Program-made: the position numbers and the translations under genes | From: Meira nashicola | Lineage: Eukaryota; Basidiomycota; Exobasidiomycetes; Exobasidiales; Brachybasidiaceae | Length of the DNA stretch: 64,000 nt | Direction: 5' to 3' | NCBI GenBank assembly: GCA_001600355.1 | Contig: BCJU01000001.1 | Span: 3,968,013-4,032,012, forward strand | Notes under the pieces: model-generated | Told to the model about the DNA's origin: nothing | Seen by the model: the letters and a program-made list of their open reading frames with translations, nothing else | Database searches by the model: none | Shown here: one piece after another, positions 9,192 through 19,335 of the stretch | Position numbering within the stretch: the stretch's first letter is position 1 | How the letters are laid out: each line of letters starts with the position of its first letter

Positions 9192-10955
9192 ATGTCCTCT
9201 CAATCAACAGATTCAAAGGAAACCGTTCCTTCAATTCCTACCCATCGATTCGCAAAACTCAATCCTTTTCGTGATGATGACGATGAAGGAGGTGATGATC
9301 TCGGAGAAGAAATCAATGAAACATCAGTTGCTGGTGGTGGTAAAGCTATCGGTGGTAGTGCAGACGTTGAAGCTCGTAAAAAGTTACGTGTTAGTCATGT
9401 TTTACGTTCATTCTTAGCGCAAGAAGGCGAGATTGCAAAAGATGCAATTGGAGGAAATGATTCAGAAACAAATCATTCTGAAGCTGTTCAAGCTTTACTT
9501 GCAAAGCCACAATTCATTCATCCAAAGTATGTAAACGATCGTTCTTACGGATTATCAGAATACTTTATCAGCTCTTCCCACAACACTTACCTTGTCGGTA
9601 AACAATTATACGGATCAGCAGATAGTATGAGTTACAAGCATCATTTAACAGCAGGCGCTAGATGTGTAGAAATTGACGCATGGGATTCAGACGATAAAGC
9701 AGAACCAAAAGTGACACACGGTTACACACTTACCCAGCATGTTTCATTCAGACATGTATGTGAAGCAATTAAGAATACGTTAGATGAAGAAATCGCTGCA
9801 AGCTCTAAACATCAAGGACATCCTCCTTTGCCTGTATTTATCTCTCTAGAAAATCATTGTTCGCCTGGCGGTCAAGAACGCTTAGCTACAATCATGGAAG
9901 AAGTTTTTGGTGATAGATTGGTTACTCAACATGCCAAAGAACAAAATGATCCTATCAAATTGGGCGAATTGGCAGGAAAGATTCTTGTTATGGTAGAATA
10001 TTACGGTCTCGAGAAAGAAGATGTTCCTGATGATATACCTGCTAATGCAAAGCAAGCACAAGATAGTGATGATAAAGCCAGCAAGGAAAATCGTGAAAAG
10101 AAGGAAGATAAACCTGTAAAAATTATTCCTCAATTAGCCGCTTTAGGAGTTTATGCTCAAAGTATGAAACCAAAAGATGACGCTTGGCTGAATGGAACAT
10201 TGACAGAACCACAAAATCATCTTGTCAATGTTGAAGAACGTGCAGTATTGGAATTAATCGAAAAGAAAGAAGGTCAAAGTGTATCAAAGCACAATGCCAA
10301 TCATCTTATGCGTATCTATCCAAAAGGTACTCGTATCAATTCAAAGAATCTGAATCCTGTACCTTTCTGGGGTGTTGGTGCTCAAGTTTGTGCTTTGAAT
10401 TGGCAAACGTTTGATGCTTCTATGCAAATTAATGAAGCCTTATTCGCCGGTACAGACGGATACGTTTTGAAACCGGAATATCTACGCAAAGATGGCAGCG
10501 GTCTAGCACCAAAAGGACAAAAAGTGCAATTAACGCTGGAAATTGCAGGTGCTACTGATTTAGCTGTTCCTGAAGGTAGAGAGAAAGATATAAAGCCATA
10601 CGTCACATGTACGTTATACTATCCAAACCAAAAGGGCAAACCAGAAAAAGAAAAGACATCACATTATCGTATCCATAAACATAAACAATTATTCGGACAT
10701 GAACAACCACCTCCTACATCCCCTGTTTGGGAACCAACGGAAAAACTTCAATGGACGTACGAAGAAGATGAATTGGCATTCTTACGTATTTTGATCAAAA
10801 GTGATGATGCATTCGCACGCAATCCAGCCTTTTTAGCTTCCGCTGTCCGATTATCCAGTATTCCAAAAGGATGGCATTTTATTCGTTTGCTCGATTTACG
10901 TGGTGGTGAAACGAAGGCTACTTTATTGGCACGTTATCATAAGAAAGCTGTTTGA
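9192..10955 (+). CDS. Phosphoinositide-specific phospholipase C, short form
   Basis: This 587-residue enzyme is expected to cleave PIP2 to diacylglycerol and inositol trisphosphate. The X domain (about residues 120-270) has both catalytic histidines, H130 in SSSHNTYL and H176 in THGYTL. It also has the calcium ligands N131, E160 and D162 (RCVEIDAWD) and E220 (ISLENHC). An acidic/Lys-rich X-Y linker lies near 283-310. The Y domain spans about 312-450 (MRIYPKGTRINSKN, FWGVGAQVCALNWQT, DGYVLKPEYLR). A C2 domain fills about 450-585. Only about 115 residues precede the X domain, with no recognisable PH domain or EF-hand pair, unlike yeast Plc1 and animal PLC-delta. The start ATG at 9192 has good context (AAAATGTCC). 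Single exon. The enzyme call is firm; the short N-terminus is directly seen. Confidence 0.92.
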   Translation: MSSQSTDSKETVPSIPTHRFAKLNPFRDDDDEGGDDLGEEINETSVAGGGKAIGGSADVEARKKLRVSHVLRSFLAQEGEIAKDAIGGNDSETNHSEAVQALLAKPQFIHPKYVNDRSYGLSEYFISSSHNTYLVGKQLYGSADSMSYKHHLTAGARCVEIDAWDSDDKAEPKVTHGYTLTQHVSFRHVCEAIKNTLDEEIAASSKHQGHPPLPVFISLENHCSPGGQERLATIMEEVFGDRLVTQHAKEQNDPIKLGELAGKILVMVEYYGLEKEDVPDDIPANAKQAQDSDDKASKENREKKEDKPVKIIPQLAALGVYAQSMKPKDDAWLNGTLTEPQNHLVNVEERAVLELIEKKEGQSVSKHNANHLMRIYPKGTRINSKNLNPVPFWGVGAQVCALNWQTFDASMQINEALFAGTDGYVLKPEYLRKDGSGLAPKGQKVQLTLEIAGATDLAVPEGREKDIKPYVTCTLYYPNQKGKPEKEKTSHYRIHKHKQLFGHEQPPPTSPVWEPTEKLQWTYEEDELAFLRILIKSDDAFARNPAFLASAVRLSSIPKGWHFIRLLDLRGGETKATLLARYHKKAV

Positions 10956-12244
10956 TTTTCCGATATATTCTATAGTATTTTAATCTTTATTCCCTAGTAA
11001 ATCCGCTTTGTAATGCCTTTTCGTACTTGCTTTGTATCTCTTTCGTTGGTTCTATTTGTGTGCAAATCGATGATATTATTTAAGCTTTCATGTCAGACCC
11101 TGCCAAGCCTACTGATACATTCAAAGATATCATTCTTATCCCCCATTTTGATCTTAATGGACGCATGATGGATGTTTCCCGAGGCTTCATAGTGGGGGGG
11201 ACCGGGGAAGCGTGGGGGGCATTATACAATCAAAAGACCGGCTGACAAGCTCATCATATAATCTTTGATACGTATCCATTTTGTTTAAGCGAAAGACCAA
11301 ATAACATGGGTACACACACATATACATATATAGAACTTATGTAGTATCCTTACAGAATGTTTAATATAAATGACGAGTAAGGAGAATTTAGCGGACACTA
11401 ATATTCCTCTTTTCCCCCACGTTTATTTTCTACTCAAATGAGCGGCTCTGCGCTGTTCCGGAATTCTTTGGTTTGAGCGTGGGGGGACGTCGATGTTATG
11501 TATATTAGGTGGGCGTAATTCCCCAAAGAAACAGAACACACAACACAAAAATAAAAAAGAGGTCCAAATTTGAAAGGCGGTGGTCTGGACTTTTGCCCGG
11601 TTAAAAAGGGTGCCACGAAATGAGGAGGGCGTTTAGAAGGTGTGACAAGGCCGGTGGTTTACACACATTTATCCTTTTATTCTTTGCACAGCGCGTACAA
11701 TGTACCAATTCATAGGAAATGTATGTATGCATGCATGCATGCATGTACTTCCCCCACGGTAGAGAAAGGAAGAAAAAAGTTTAAAGCTGCATTCAACTTA
11801 ATGTTGTCCACTTTCATCATCTTTTTGATTGATATAAAAAAGCGCATTCATCATTCAATGGTCATCCGAATCGAAAAAAGCGGCACCTTCTTTTTGCATC
11901 GTCATCATTCTCTAAACAATCTCGGAACCTAAACACGCGAGCGGTAATCTGTAAGTGTTTTTTTTTCTTTTTTATTTATCCAAGAACGCCGAACGAGCCA
12001 CCGAAGGGATGTTTCTAGAGCAAATATTTACACAAAACGGAACAGGAGCCCGTGCGGCTTTATTTCACTTTCCGTTCGTCATACTGGTGGATTCTCGGTC
12101 ATCGTTACGCAAATTAGTTGTAACGCAATCTATGTGAACGACCCTTTCAACTAAGGTATTCTCTTGAAAAGTATAAATATTGATATGTTTTCTTTCTCAA
12201 TCCTCTTTCCTTCAGTCCATTTCATCTAAAGCATACAAAGAAAT
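10956..12244. other. Long intergenic region with ATGC microsatellite and aldolase promoter
   Basis: About 1.3 kb without a convincing gene. It contains G-rich patches at about 11191-11219 and a tetranucleotide ATGC/GCAT tract at about 11723-11746. A TATAAATA lies at 12172-12179, about 70 bases before the aldolase start. Open frames within it show biased, non-conserved composition and mostly lack ATG starts. Confidence 0.5.
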
Positions 12245-13279
12245 ATGACAGCTTCTTTACCAACTATTCAAGGCTATCAGCCAATTCCTTTACCGGCGGG
12301 TATTTATGCTCCCATTCCTACCGCATTTATTGAGGATACGGAAGATTTGGATTTGGAAACGACAGTAAGACATGCAATTCGAATTGCCAAAGCAGGTGTT
12401 GGAATTGTTACTTGCGGTTCAACAGGTGAAGCAACTTCAATGTCATCAAATGAAAGAGCACAAGTTTGTTTAGCAATTCGAACAGCATTTCAACAACAAG
12501 GTTTACAAACTCCAATCGTTGCAGGAACGGGCGGTGGAAGTTTACGTGAAACTGTTTCTATGTGTAAAGATGCAAAAAAGTCTGGAGCTGATGCAGTAAT
12601 CGTTATCAGTCCAAGTTATTTCGGTGCAAATTTACAAGCTGACCGTCAAGGATTAATAAACTTTTTTCATTCGGTTGCCGATCAAAGTCCATTACCTGTC
12701 ATGGTTTACAATTTCCCTGCAGTAACAAATGGAATCGATATGGACTCTGAATTATTAGAACAAATTTCTCAACATCCAAACATTTGTGGAGCAAAGTTAA
12801 CATGTGCAGGTGTTGGTAAATTAGGTCGTTTAGCCAATAGCACATCAGTAAAACAAGTTAAACGTTCAACACCTTTTCATGCAGCACCAGGATTTGGAGA
12901 TATAATTTTCCCATGTATGATGATTGGAGCAACTTTGGCTATTGTTGGAACGGCAAACGTTGTACCTAGATTATGCGCTCAACATTTTAACGATATCGTT
13001 CAATTTCAACAATCACCTTCGAAAGAATTGCTAAATCAAATTCAAACAGATCAAGATATAATTTCTCGTTTCGATCGTGCAACAAGCAAGACGGGTATTG
13101 TGGGTACAAAATGGATGTTGGAAAGATTTTATTATAAACAAGGTGCTCCACGATTGCCTTTGCGTAAGCTCAATATTGATTTCGCATCGATGCAAGAAGC
13201 AGTCACGCCTGCTTTGCAACGAGAGAGACAATTAGAACAGGAACAAGGTATTACACAAGATCCTATTCAAATGAAATAG
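12245..13279 (+). CDS. DapA/DHDPS-superfamily aldolase (HOGA or Lga1/GaaC-like)
   Basis: This 344-residue class I aldolase has the dihydrodipicolinate synthase fold. Catalytic residues are visible: Tyr155 in VMVYNFP and Schiff-base Lys184 in CGAKLTC. The substrate-loop motif CGSTGEATSMSSNER begins near residue 57. Fungi make lysine by the aminoadipate route, so this is not a lysine-pathway enzyme. Fungal members act on 2-keto-3-deoxy sugar acids (L-threo-3-deoxy-hexulosonate aldolase of galacturonate breakdown) or on 4-hydroxy-2-oxoglutarate. The sequence alone does not decide between these. Galacturonate use would fit a fungus feeding on pectin. Start at 12245 has a TATA about 70 bases upstream; single exon. 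Fold and catalytic pair are firm; substrate is inference. Confidence 0.88.
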   Translation: MTASLPTIQGYQPIPLPAGIYAPIPTAFIEDTEDLDLETTVRHAIRIAKAGVGIVTCGSTGEATSMSSNERAQVCLAIRTAFQQQGLQTPIVAGTGGGSLRETVSMCKDAKKSGADAVIVISPSYFGANLQADRQGLINFFHSVADQSPLPVMVYNFPAVTNGIDMDSELLEQISQHPNICGAKLTCAGVGKLGRLANSTSVKQVKRSTPFHAAPGFGDIIFPCMMIGATLAIVGTANVVPRLCAQHFNDIVQFQQSPSKELLNQIQTDQDIISRFDRATSKTGIVGTKWMLERFYYKQGAPRLPLRKLNIDFASMQEAVTPALQRERQLEQEQGITQDPIQMK

Positions 13280-13638
13280 ATGAGCAAGAGATTAAGTCCA
13301 TGTATAGTCACAATTTGAAATATATCTCAGCTTGATAATTATCTTTACCTTCCAGTTCCAGTAAAGGCATGATAAATGCTAAAATGGTAAAGGCAGTACA
13401 ACCCTCTCTTTGATCATTGACAAAACCTGTCACGGAGTTAAGCTAACAATTAAGATAGTGAAAGGGCCCGCATGCATTAGACACGTTCGGAGATAGGATG
13501 CGCCGACATACTGCATCATCTTCCCCACATCGGACTGGCCGAGTGAAGTTAGAATTGGGAAAAAAGTATATAAAGAGTGTCGTCCGACATACACATTCTT
13601 ATCTTCACATCAACATAACAATCACGCTTATTTAGAAT
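13280..13638 (+). promoter_or_regulatory. Intergenic with GFA-gene promoter
   Basis: A strong TATATAAA lies at 13567-13574, about 65 bases before the next ATG. It is followed by a perfect small palindrome TGTCG-TC-CGACA at 13578-13589. The rest of the spacer shows no gene. Confidence 0.45.
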
Positions 13639-14224
13639 ATGACTACCAACAATCCTACAAATAATGGTTCATTGCCACTCGCTGGATTGGCACAGGATGG
13701 ATGGTCAAATGAAAAGGAAGCAACTGCGACATGCTTTTGTGGAAGTGTTCAGATGGTATTTGTGAGTGAGAGGTGGAAACTACTATTAAGTGTAAAAATA
13801 CTAATCTTTCTTCCCTTTGTTTAAGCCAACCGAAAAACCAGGCTTAGTAGATTCATTCGTTTGTAATTGTACAGATTGTCACAAGATTACAGCATCAATG
13901 TTTGCATCAAATTTTATCGCAAAAGATGAATATATTTCATATATTCGTGGAGAAGAAAAACTTAAACAATTTGCACAATCAAAAACGATTGAATCAGGAA
14001 ATACGATGACAAATCATTTTTGCGGAAATTGTGGTACTCTCATGTTTAGAGTTTCTTCTGGTGCTCCAGGAAGAAAGATTATGAGAATAGGAACGATTGA
14101 TGATTTTAAATTACAAGAAACAAAACTCAAACCACGTATCGAACAATACACAAAAGATCGTGTGAATTGGTGTGGAGATGCCCGTAGTGCTCAACAACAT
14201 GAAGGCGCTTTCTATAAATTGTGA
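13639..14224 (+). CDS. GFA/CENP-V family zinc protein
   Basis: Two exons, 13639-13761 and 13826-14224, are joined by removing a 64-base intron (13762-13825, GTGAGT…TTTAAG, phase 0), giving 173 residues. The protein has the cysteine pattern of the glutathione-dependent formaldehyde-activating (GFA) fold: CFCGSVQ near residue 32, CNCTDCHK near 54 and FCGNCG in the second half. These bind zinc. The VNWCGDARS near the C-terminus is also typical of fungal members. Despite the name, most fungal GFA proteins have no demonstrated formaldehyde activity. Small, single-domain and complete at both ends. It converges on the MOSC gene, with a hairpin-rich spacer between the two stops. Confidence 0.85.
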
Positions 14225-14271
14225 AACTTATGCCCGCAACACCTGATTCGGGTGGAATAAAAAATTGTTTT

Positions 14272-14471
14272 GCTTTTGTTTTGAGCAAAATAGGCCCACA
14301 CATATTTCGCTTGTTTTACTCAAAACACATTCTTGTTTCGCTTTTGTTTTGGGCCAAACAGTTTTGCTTGTTTTGCTCAAAACATATGTTTCGCTATTAC
14401 CTTGGGCACATGCTTCGCTTTTGTTATGGGCAAAACAGACACAAATGTTTTCCTTATTTTGCTCAAAACAT
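14272..14471. repeat. Hairpin-forming repeat cluster (TTTTGAGCAAAA / TTTTGCTCAAAA)
   Basis: The spacer between two converging stops (14224 and 14540) is built of six related arms of about 20 bases. GCTTTTGTTTTGAGCAAAA-like arms start near 14272, 14340 and 14417. GCTTGTTTTGCTCAAAACA-like arms, roughly their reverse complement, start near 14309, 14367 and 14452. The two kinds alternate, so each neighbouring pair can fold into a stem. The exact 12-mer TTTTGAGCAAAA (14279-14290) recurs far away at 51636-51647. Function is unknown; 3'-end formation for both genes is possible. Confidence 0.6.
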
Positions 14472-14539
14472 ATTGTACAATTATCAGATTATCAGCATGT
14501 TTACAGAAGTGGTTAAAGTACAAAAAGGGATTGCACCCA

Positions 14540-15871
14540 TTATTTGATATTTTTATGTTGACTTACTGGCGCAACTTGTCGAATTGTTCTTCTTCCGGCT
14601 TCAACTTCATCGTCCAACACATATGGTCTCCATCGAACTCGAACTGGATCGCCGACTTTGATTCGTAGAAAACCATTCGCTGGCTCTTCAGGGATGGAAT
14701 ACATACCAAAACATGGTGAAGGTCTTGATTTGATTCCAGGTTGACTGATTCGAGCTCGTGTTTCTCGTAAGATGGCTAATGGCACATTCGGATCACGATG
14801 TGCAGTCTCAGGATCAACTGTAGTGAGCAAACATCTCTCGCACCTTGCGACCAAATGAATTGGAAGTGTACCTTTTTCTGATTTTACCCAAATTGTCTCC
14901 CAACTATCTTCACTAAAAGCTGCATATTTTGCAATATCATCCTTTCCATCTTGTACCTTTCGACTGCGTAAAACTATATTCGGTCTAAATCTTTGAATTG
15001 GTAATGAAATATCTCGATCGGATCGTGACCAAAACACTTTGTCATATCGAAACTTTTCTTCTTTGATTGCTTTTTGAACGTGTTCGTTTACCTCTGCTAA
15101 ACTTTCCCTTGTTGCAACCAAAAATGGATAAAGATCTTGAAATTCCACTCCTGTAACACTATTCAATTGCTTTTGTCTTTCATCATCCCATCGAGAAAGA
15201 TCGTGTGGAGGCTTGAAGATAGGAAAAGCAATTCGTTTAGATGATATTGGATCGAATTGGAGAAAGTGTACCGGGTATCCGACTAATTCTGAAACCCATT
15301 CGCTAGGCGTACCTTTCCATTCCCATTCACCCAAAGCAAGTTGAGATTCTCTGCCATCAGCAAAATCGCCATAAAAGCTTATATTCTCTACGTGAGGCCA
15401 TGTTCGTAACGTTTTTTCGTCAATCTCCAGAGGCACAGCAATATCGGGTAATTGTACTTTTGATTCTTTGCTTATCCGTAATCTAAGCATATTATTATCA
15501 TAATCGAATGAAGGAATGATATGTGTAATCTTTGGTTCATCTTTCAAATTGAGCCTTTTCAATCCCTTTTTCGCAATAACGGCCCATCTTCGATCAAATT
15601 TGAACCCTTTACGTGAAACCATTGCATCGTCCAATTCTATCGCTCTTCCACTTTTGACAGGATATACAATGAGTGAATCAATCTCTGCAATATCTTCATC
15701 TTCTACACCTTCCTTCTCAATTTTACTCTTTGGCGGCTTTAAATAGAAATGATAAAATGCCGAAAGAATCAAGATAATCAACATCAATCCCACATTTATC
15801 GAAACGCTCCTTTGAAATTCGGCATCGTGTAATATCCTTCCAGGATCGCGGAGCAAGCCTCCGCTTACCAT
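14540..15871 (-). CDS. MOSC-domain molybdenum-cofactor protein, membrane-anchored (mARC-like)
   Basis: This 443-residue protein has the MOSC_N barrel (IDSLIVYPVKSGRAIELDDA…GFKFDRRWAVI, about residues 70-110) and a C-terminal MOSC domain (CERCLLTTVDPETAHRDPN, SPCFGMYSIP near 385-395, KVGDPVRVRW). Such proteins bind sulfurated molybdenum cofactor; animal mARC reduces N-hydroxylated compounds at mitochondrial membranes. One membrane helix near residues 25-42 (VGLMLIILILSAFYHFYL) follows a short basic N-terminus, suggesting membrane anchoring. By eye alignment, the Cys that binds Mo in human mARC is not at the same place; a Cys is found in SPCFG instead, apparently as in other fungal homologues. 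I start at the ATG at 15871, since the longer frame upstream has no ATG. Confidence 0.82.
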   Translation of the reverse strand: MVSGGLLRDPGRILHDAEFQRSVSINVGLMLIILILSAFYHFYLKPPKSKIEKEGVEDEDIAEIDSLIVYPVKSGRAIELDDAMVSRKGFKFDRRWAVIAKKGLKRLNLKDEPKITHIIPSFDYDNNMLRLRISKESKVQLPDIAVPLEIDEKTLRTWPHVENISFYGDFADGRESQLALGEWEWKGTPSEWVSELVGYPVHFLQFDPISSKRIAFPIFKPPHDLSRWDDERQKQLNSVTGVEFQDLYPFLVATRESLAEVNEHVQKAIKEEKFRYDKVFWSRSDRDISLPIQRFRPNIVLRSRKVQDGKDDIAKYAAFSEDSWETIWVKSEKGTLPIHLVARCERCLLTTVDPETAHRDPNVPLAILRETRARISQPGIKSRPSPCFGMYSIPEEPANGFLRIKVGDPVRVRWRPYVLDDEVEAGRRTIRQVAPVSQHKNIK

Positions 15872-16669
15872 GATTTTTCTCCTCCTTGCCCGATCGGCCA
15901 AATGATCAAGTTGTAAAATGGACGAAGTGAAGAAGACGTGTGTAAAATTAGCTTCCGTTCCTAGTCTTTAATTATTTGTTCATTGTCCGAACTTATCGCG
16001 CGAACTCTTTCCTTCTCATACATGCATGCATGCACCTTAGCCAAACGCAATAAGCGCAGTACACAGCGCTGCGCTGCGCGGCGCTGTCTAACATTGGCAC
16101 GGAAAGTGATCGACCACCAACATAACTTATCCGCTAAAATTGATGGCGGAAGAAATATCTTTGCTAGAGAAATGTATTCAACATAAACGTTCTCATATGA
16201 ATTTCTCCTTAAATTGTCGATCTAGTTGAAAAGTATCATTGCCGCACGTTGACGCCTACCTCGTGCTAACATGAATTTCGCCACAAGATCATGGATCAGG
16301 GACTTGAAAGGCTCCATGCGTTTTGCTCAAATATGGAGTTGGTGAACAGATCAAATAGCACAGCATATATCCTTTTGATTTGATGTCAAAACGCCAATTT
16401 GGTCAGCAAGTATGACGCCGTTTACTGCACTGCTTCTTCGGCTATCGAGCGCCATTTCGACGCCTCTTTGGCTCATTAGTGGCGTTGTAGTATGGTATCT
16501 ACTGTATAACCCGTGAAATATCGAAGAGAAATACATAAAAAGAATCTCTCATAATTGTCGCTGATCTTTTTGACATCATCACAAGTTCTTTTTTTGGATT
16601 CGCTTTTCAATAGCAAAGGAGTATCAGACACTGTTTTTATTGTCCCAAGTATCATTACAGGTTGAAGTC
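15872..16669. other. Divergent promoter region with GCGC island
   Basis: Eight hundred bases between diverging genes. It holds an ATGC microsatellite (about 16020-16034), ATAAGCGCA at 16050-16058 and a dense GC patch CAGCGCTGCGCTGCGCGGCG starting at 16064. The sequence ATTACAG at 16654-16660, just before the next ATG, could be the acceptor of an intron in the 5' leader. No gene is visible. Confidence 0.45.
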
Positions 16670-19216
16670 ATGTCTAGCTCACGCTCGCATGTTATGAAAC
16701 ATCCTAACAATAGCGGTTCTGTACGCTTTCATCCTAGTGTCGAAGAGATTGAGTCAAAGGGAGCTGGAGACAACGATGATGTAGGGCGTCGTTCTTCCTC
16801 TAACAAAGAGCTCAAATCGATATCTGGCAGGAGAGCAACAGGTTACACACCTCCAACGGACGATCTCGATGATGAACGTCGTCAAATTCGACAATTGATG
16901 AGCGAGCGCAAAATTAATTACAATCAGCATTCAAGCAGAAGTGAGAGGAGTGGAACCGATCGAGTTTCGACAAAGAAGAAAGTGCTGGAAGCCAACAACA
17001 CGGAAGATGCTTCCCTCACTTCATCTGCTAATGATCAGAGCGAGATCAATGCAATGTCCAAGCAGTCAAGTGAACATTGCACTAAGCAAGGATTTGGGGC
17101 AAAATTAGTCGGTGCAATGCGTTTTGGAAAGAAACATGATCATGCGGGCCATGACATGGATCACTCTAGTGCTAGACGTTCAACTTTACATAAAAGCACG
17201 ATCGAATCAGGATCAGATGGTGAATATGTACCACCTGAAAAAAGCAAATATGTGACTCCAAGTTACACTGAAGCTTTTGCACCGATTTTTGCAGATGGTC
17301 ATGGAATGTTTTTGCCTTCTACAGCAAGGGAAGGCAATTCTCATAATTTTCACAAAAATTTAGCAAACCTTCCAAAAGGCAACAGTAGCTTCGCTGCAAT
17401 TGTGCAAAGTGCCGTGCAAAATCAGGTCGTAGTCGGCGAAAGTCGAACTTCAAAGAAGTCAAAGAAATCCTCAAGGACGAAGCATGAAGATCTGAATTCA
17501 GGTATGACTGAAGACGATCTTGAAAAGATCATTTCCGAAGCAGTTCGCGAAAGACTTCGTTTTTTAGCAGCTTCAGCGAAACGAAGAGTACGCGATTCAG
17601 CACTCAAGGTTGCCGATTCTTTGGAAGAACCTGAGGGAAATACAAGCAGAAGCGGATCGAGAAGACCTTCTCTTGAACAAGAAAAACAAAAGACTCTACG
17701 AAACCATGAGCTTCCTCGTCGTCAAAACAGCAGAAAGCTTTCAGCAAAAGTTCATTACTTGCCCGATGAGGTGATTGATCATGATCGTCGACATGAAGGA
17801 CGTGAGCGTAAAGAAGTTACCGATGAGCCTTTACCCTGTGAAAATGATAGAATGATTGACGCAAAAACTGCTTTTAAAATTGTGGAGGCGGAAGGCTATC
17901 GTAATAAAAATTCAGCCGCTCATTCTGAAGTGGTTTGGATCGGTCGCGATGGTAATCAAATCGATGATCCCATCGCAAAGAAGTCAAAAGTACGTCAAAG
18001 ACAATTGACAAAAATGCCTATGCCTATGCCTATGCCTATGCTAGATGGTGCAGAAAGTGCTGCAGTTCATGATGAACCTTTAACAGATGCCGAACTCGTT
18101 CAAAAGAATAAGGAAAGTCGTGCCGATCGCCATAATGAGCGTCACGGAAGACCATCATTGGATAGTGTCCGATCTGAACCGCAACATCGTCCTACTCGAG
18201 AACGATCACGCTCCCGTCATCATCCACGTGTATCGGAGGATAATCTTGGCTCTGAGTATCATCATCGAGCATCAGAAGATATTCCAAGGAGTCATGGAAG
18301 TAGTAGACATCATCGTAGCCGTCATGAACGATCACATCGATCTCGCGATACAAATTCGGAAGAAAATGGATTCTCACAACTTGATCGTGCAAAAACAGAT
18401 GAAAGTTTACGTCATCATCAGCGAAGAATTGAAGAAAAAGAAAGGGATCGTGGAATGTCGACTCGTGAGATGGATCGCTCAAATTCTGTTCGCATCAATG
18501 AAAGAGAAAAGCACTCGAATGATAATCACGCTCTTAAACAAACAAGGACTGAGGAGGCGGATTTAAATGAATCTAGTGATAATGAAGTCGAGACGAATGC
18601 AGTTAATCATAGTCAAAGATTCAAATCTTTACGTGCTTTAGGTCATGCGATCGCTCTTGGAAATAGTATGCATGGAGGTAAGAAGGCAGATATCAAATCG
18701 GAAGATGTTCTGGATCCAGAATCTGTAGAAACAAAAGATCCAGAAGGAAGTGAACATGCAAACGGCGATACACAGAACAAATACAACAAATTTGTTGATG
18801 CTCATGGAGAAACAAGATTAAATGAAGCCTTAGATATTGCAAAGATGATGATGGAACAAGAATTGTTAGAGGTAAAAGCTGAGAAACGTCGACATCAAAC
18901 AAATTTAGCCGCTTTAGATCCAAACGCAAGTCAAAAAGGCGTAAAAGGTGCATTTAAAGCTGTAAAGAGTATTGGTCATAATTCACATCATGACGGAAGC
19001 GGAAGATTATCTTCTGGAAAAGCGAATCGATCAAGATCTTCTCATATTCCGGATAAGAAATCTACAGCATCTGCTCCATCTGATCACCATAATTCCAATC
19101 CGGCAGATGATGCTTATGAACAAGCACTTCGAGATGAGATCAAGAGTAAAAAAGAACGTATCAAAACTTCTCACTTTATCAATGATCAAAACTTCGGCAT
19201 CAATGGTCTGGTGTGA
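16670..19216 (+). CDS. Large disordered Ser/Arg/His-rich protein, unrecognised
   Basis: A single 848-residue frame starts at the ATG at 16670 (the frame is open further upstream but has no ATG). The protein is very polar: Ser, Arg, Lys, His, Glu and Asp dominate, with RS- and RH-rich stretches near residues 500-620 (ERSRSRHHPR, SRHHRSRHERSHRSR). A short Met-Pro tandem run (MPMPMPMP) occurs near residue 450. A few segments look structured: TEDDLEKIISEAVRERLRFLAASAKRR, the block FKSLRALGHAIALGN near 657, and a charged helix EALDIAKMMMEQELLEVKAEKRRH. There is no signal peptide or membrane segment. I recognise no domain. The coding character is supported by length and by strong avoidance of stops. 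Function unknown; a scaffold or RNA-linked role would be a guess. Confidence 0.75.
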   Translation: MSSSRSHVMKHPNNSGSVRFHPSVEEIESKGAGDNDDVGRRSSSNKELKSISGRRATGYTPPTDDLDDERRQIRQLMSERKINYNQHSSRSERSGTDRVSTKKKVLEANNTEDASLTSSANDQSEINAMSKQSSEHCTKQGFGAKLVGAMRFGKKHDHAGHDMDHSSARRSTLHKSTIESGSDGEYVPPEKSKYVTPSYTEAFAPIFADGHGMFLPSTAREGNSHNFHKNLANLPKGNSSFAAIVQSAVQNQVVVGESRTSKKSKKSSRTKHEDLNSGMTEDDLEKIISEAVRERLRFLAASAKRRVRDSALKVADSLEEPEGNTSRSGSRRPSLEQEKQKTLRNHELPRRQNSRKLSAKVHYLPDEVIDHDRRHEGRERKEVTDEPLPCENDRMIDAKTAFKIVEAEGYRNKNSAAHSEVVWIGRDGNQIDDPIAKKSKVRQRQLTKMPMPMPMPMLDGAESAAVHDEPLTDAELVQKNKESRADRHNERHGRPSLDSVRSEPQHRPTRERSRSRHHPRVSEDNLGSEYHHRASEDIPRSHGSSRHHRSRHERSHRSRDTNSEENGFSQLDRAKTDESLRHHQRRIEEKERDRGMSTREMDRSNSVRINEREKHSNDNHALKQTRTEEADLNESSDNEVETNAVNHSQRFKSLRALGHAIALGNSMHGGKKADIKSEDVLDPESVETKDPEGSEHANGDTQNKYNKFVDAHGETRLNEALDIAKMMMEQELLEVKAEKRRHQTNLAALDPNASQKGVKGAFKAVKSIGHNSHHDGSGRLSSGKANRSRSSHIPDKKSTASAPSDHHNSNPADDAYEQALRDEIKSKKERIKTSHFINDQNFGINGLV

Positions 19217-19335
19217 GGGTGTAATACATTATTGTCAATATTTTCACTCTTCGTTCTCGCTATATTTTTTTTAATTCTTTTTATTCTTGAACATATAATT
19301 GTGATGGTAATGGTAATGTCATTTGTCTTTCTTGT

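Noticed and set aside
11434..12137. Short open frames between the phospholipase and aldolase genes
   Set aside because: They lack conserved motifs, overlap microsatellite and G-rich sequence, and mostly have no proper start context.
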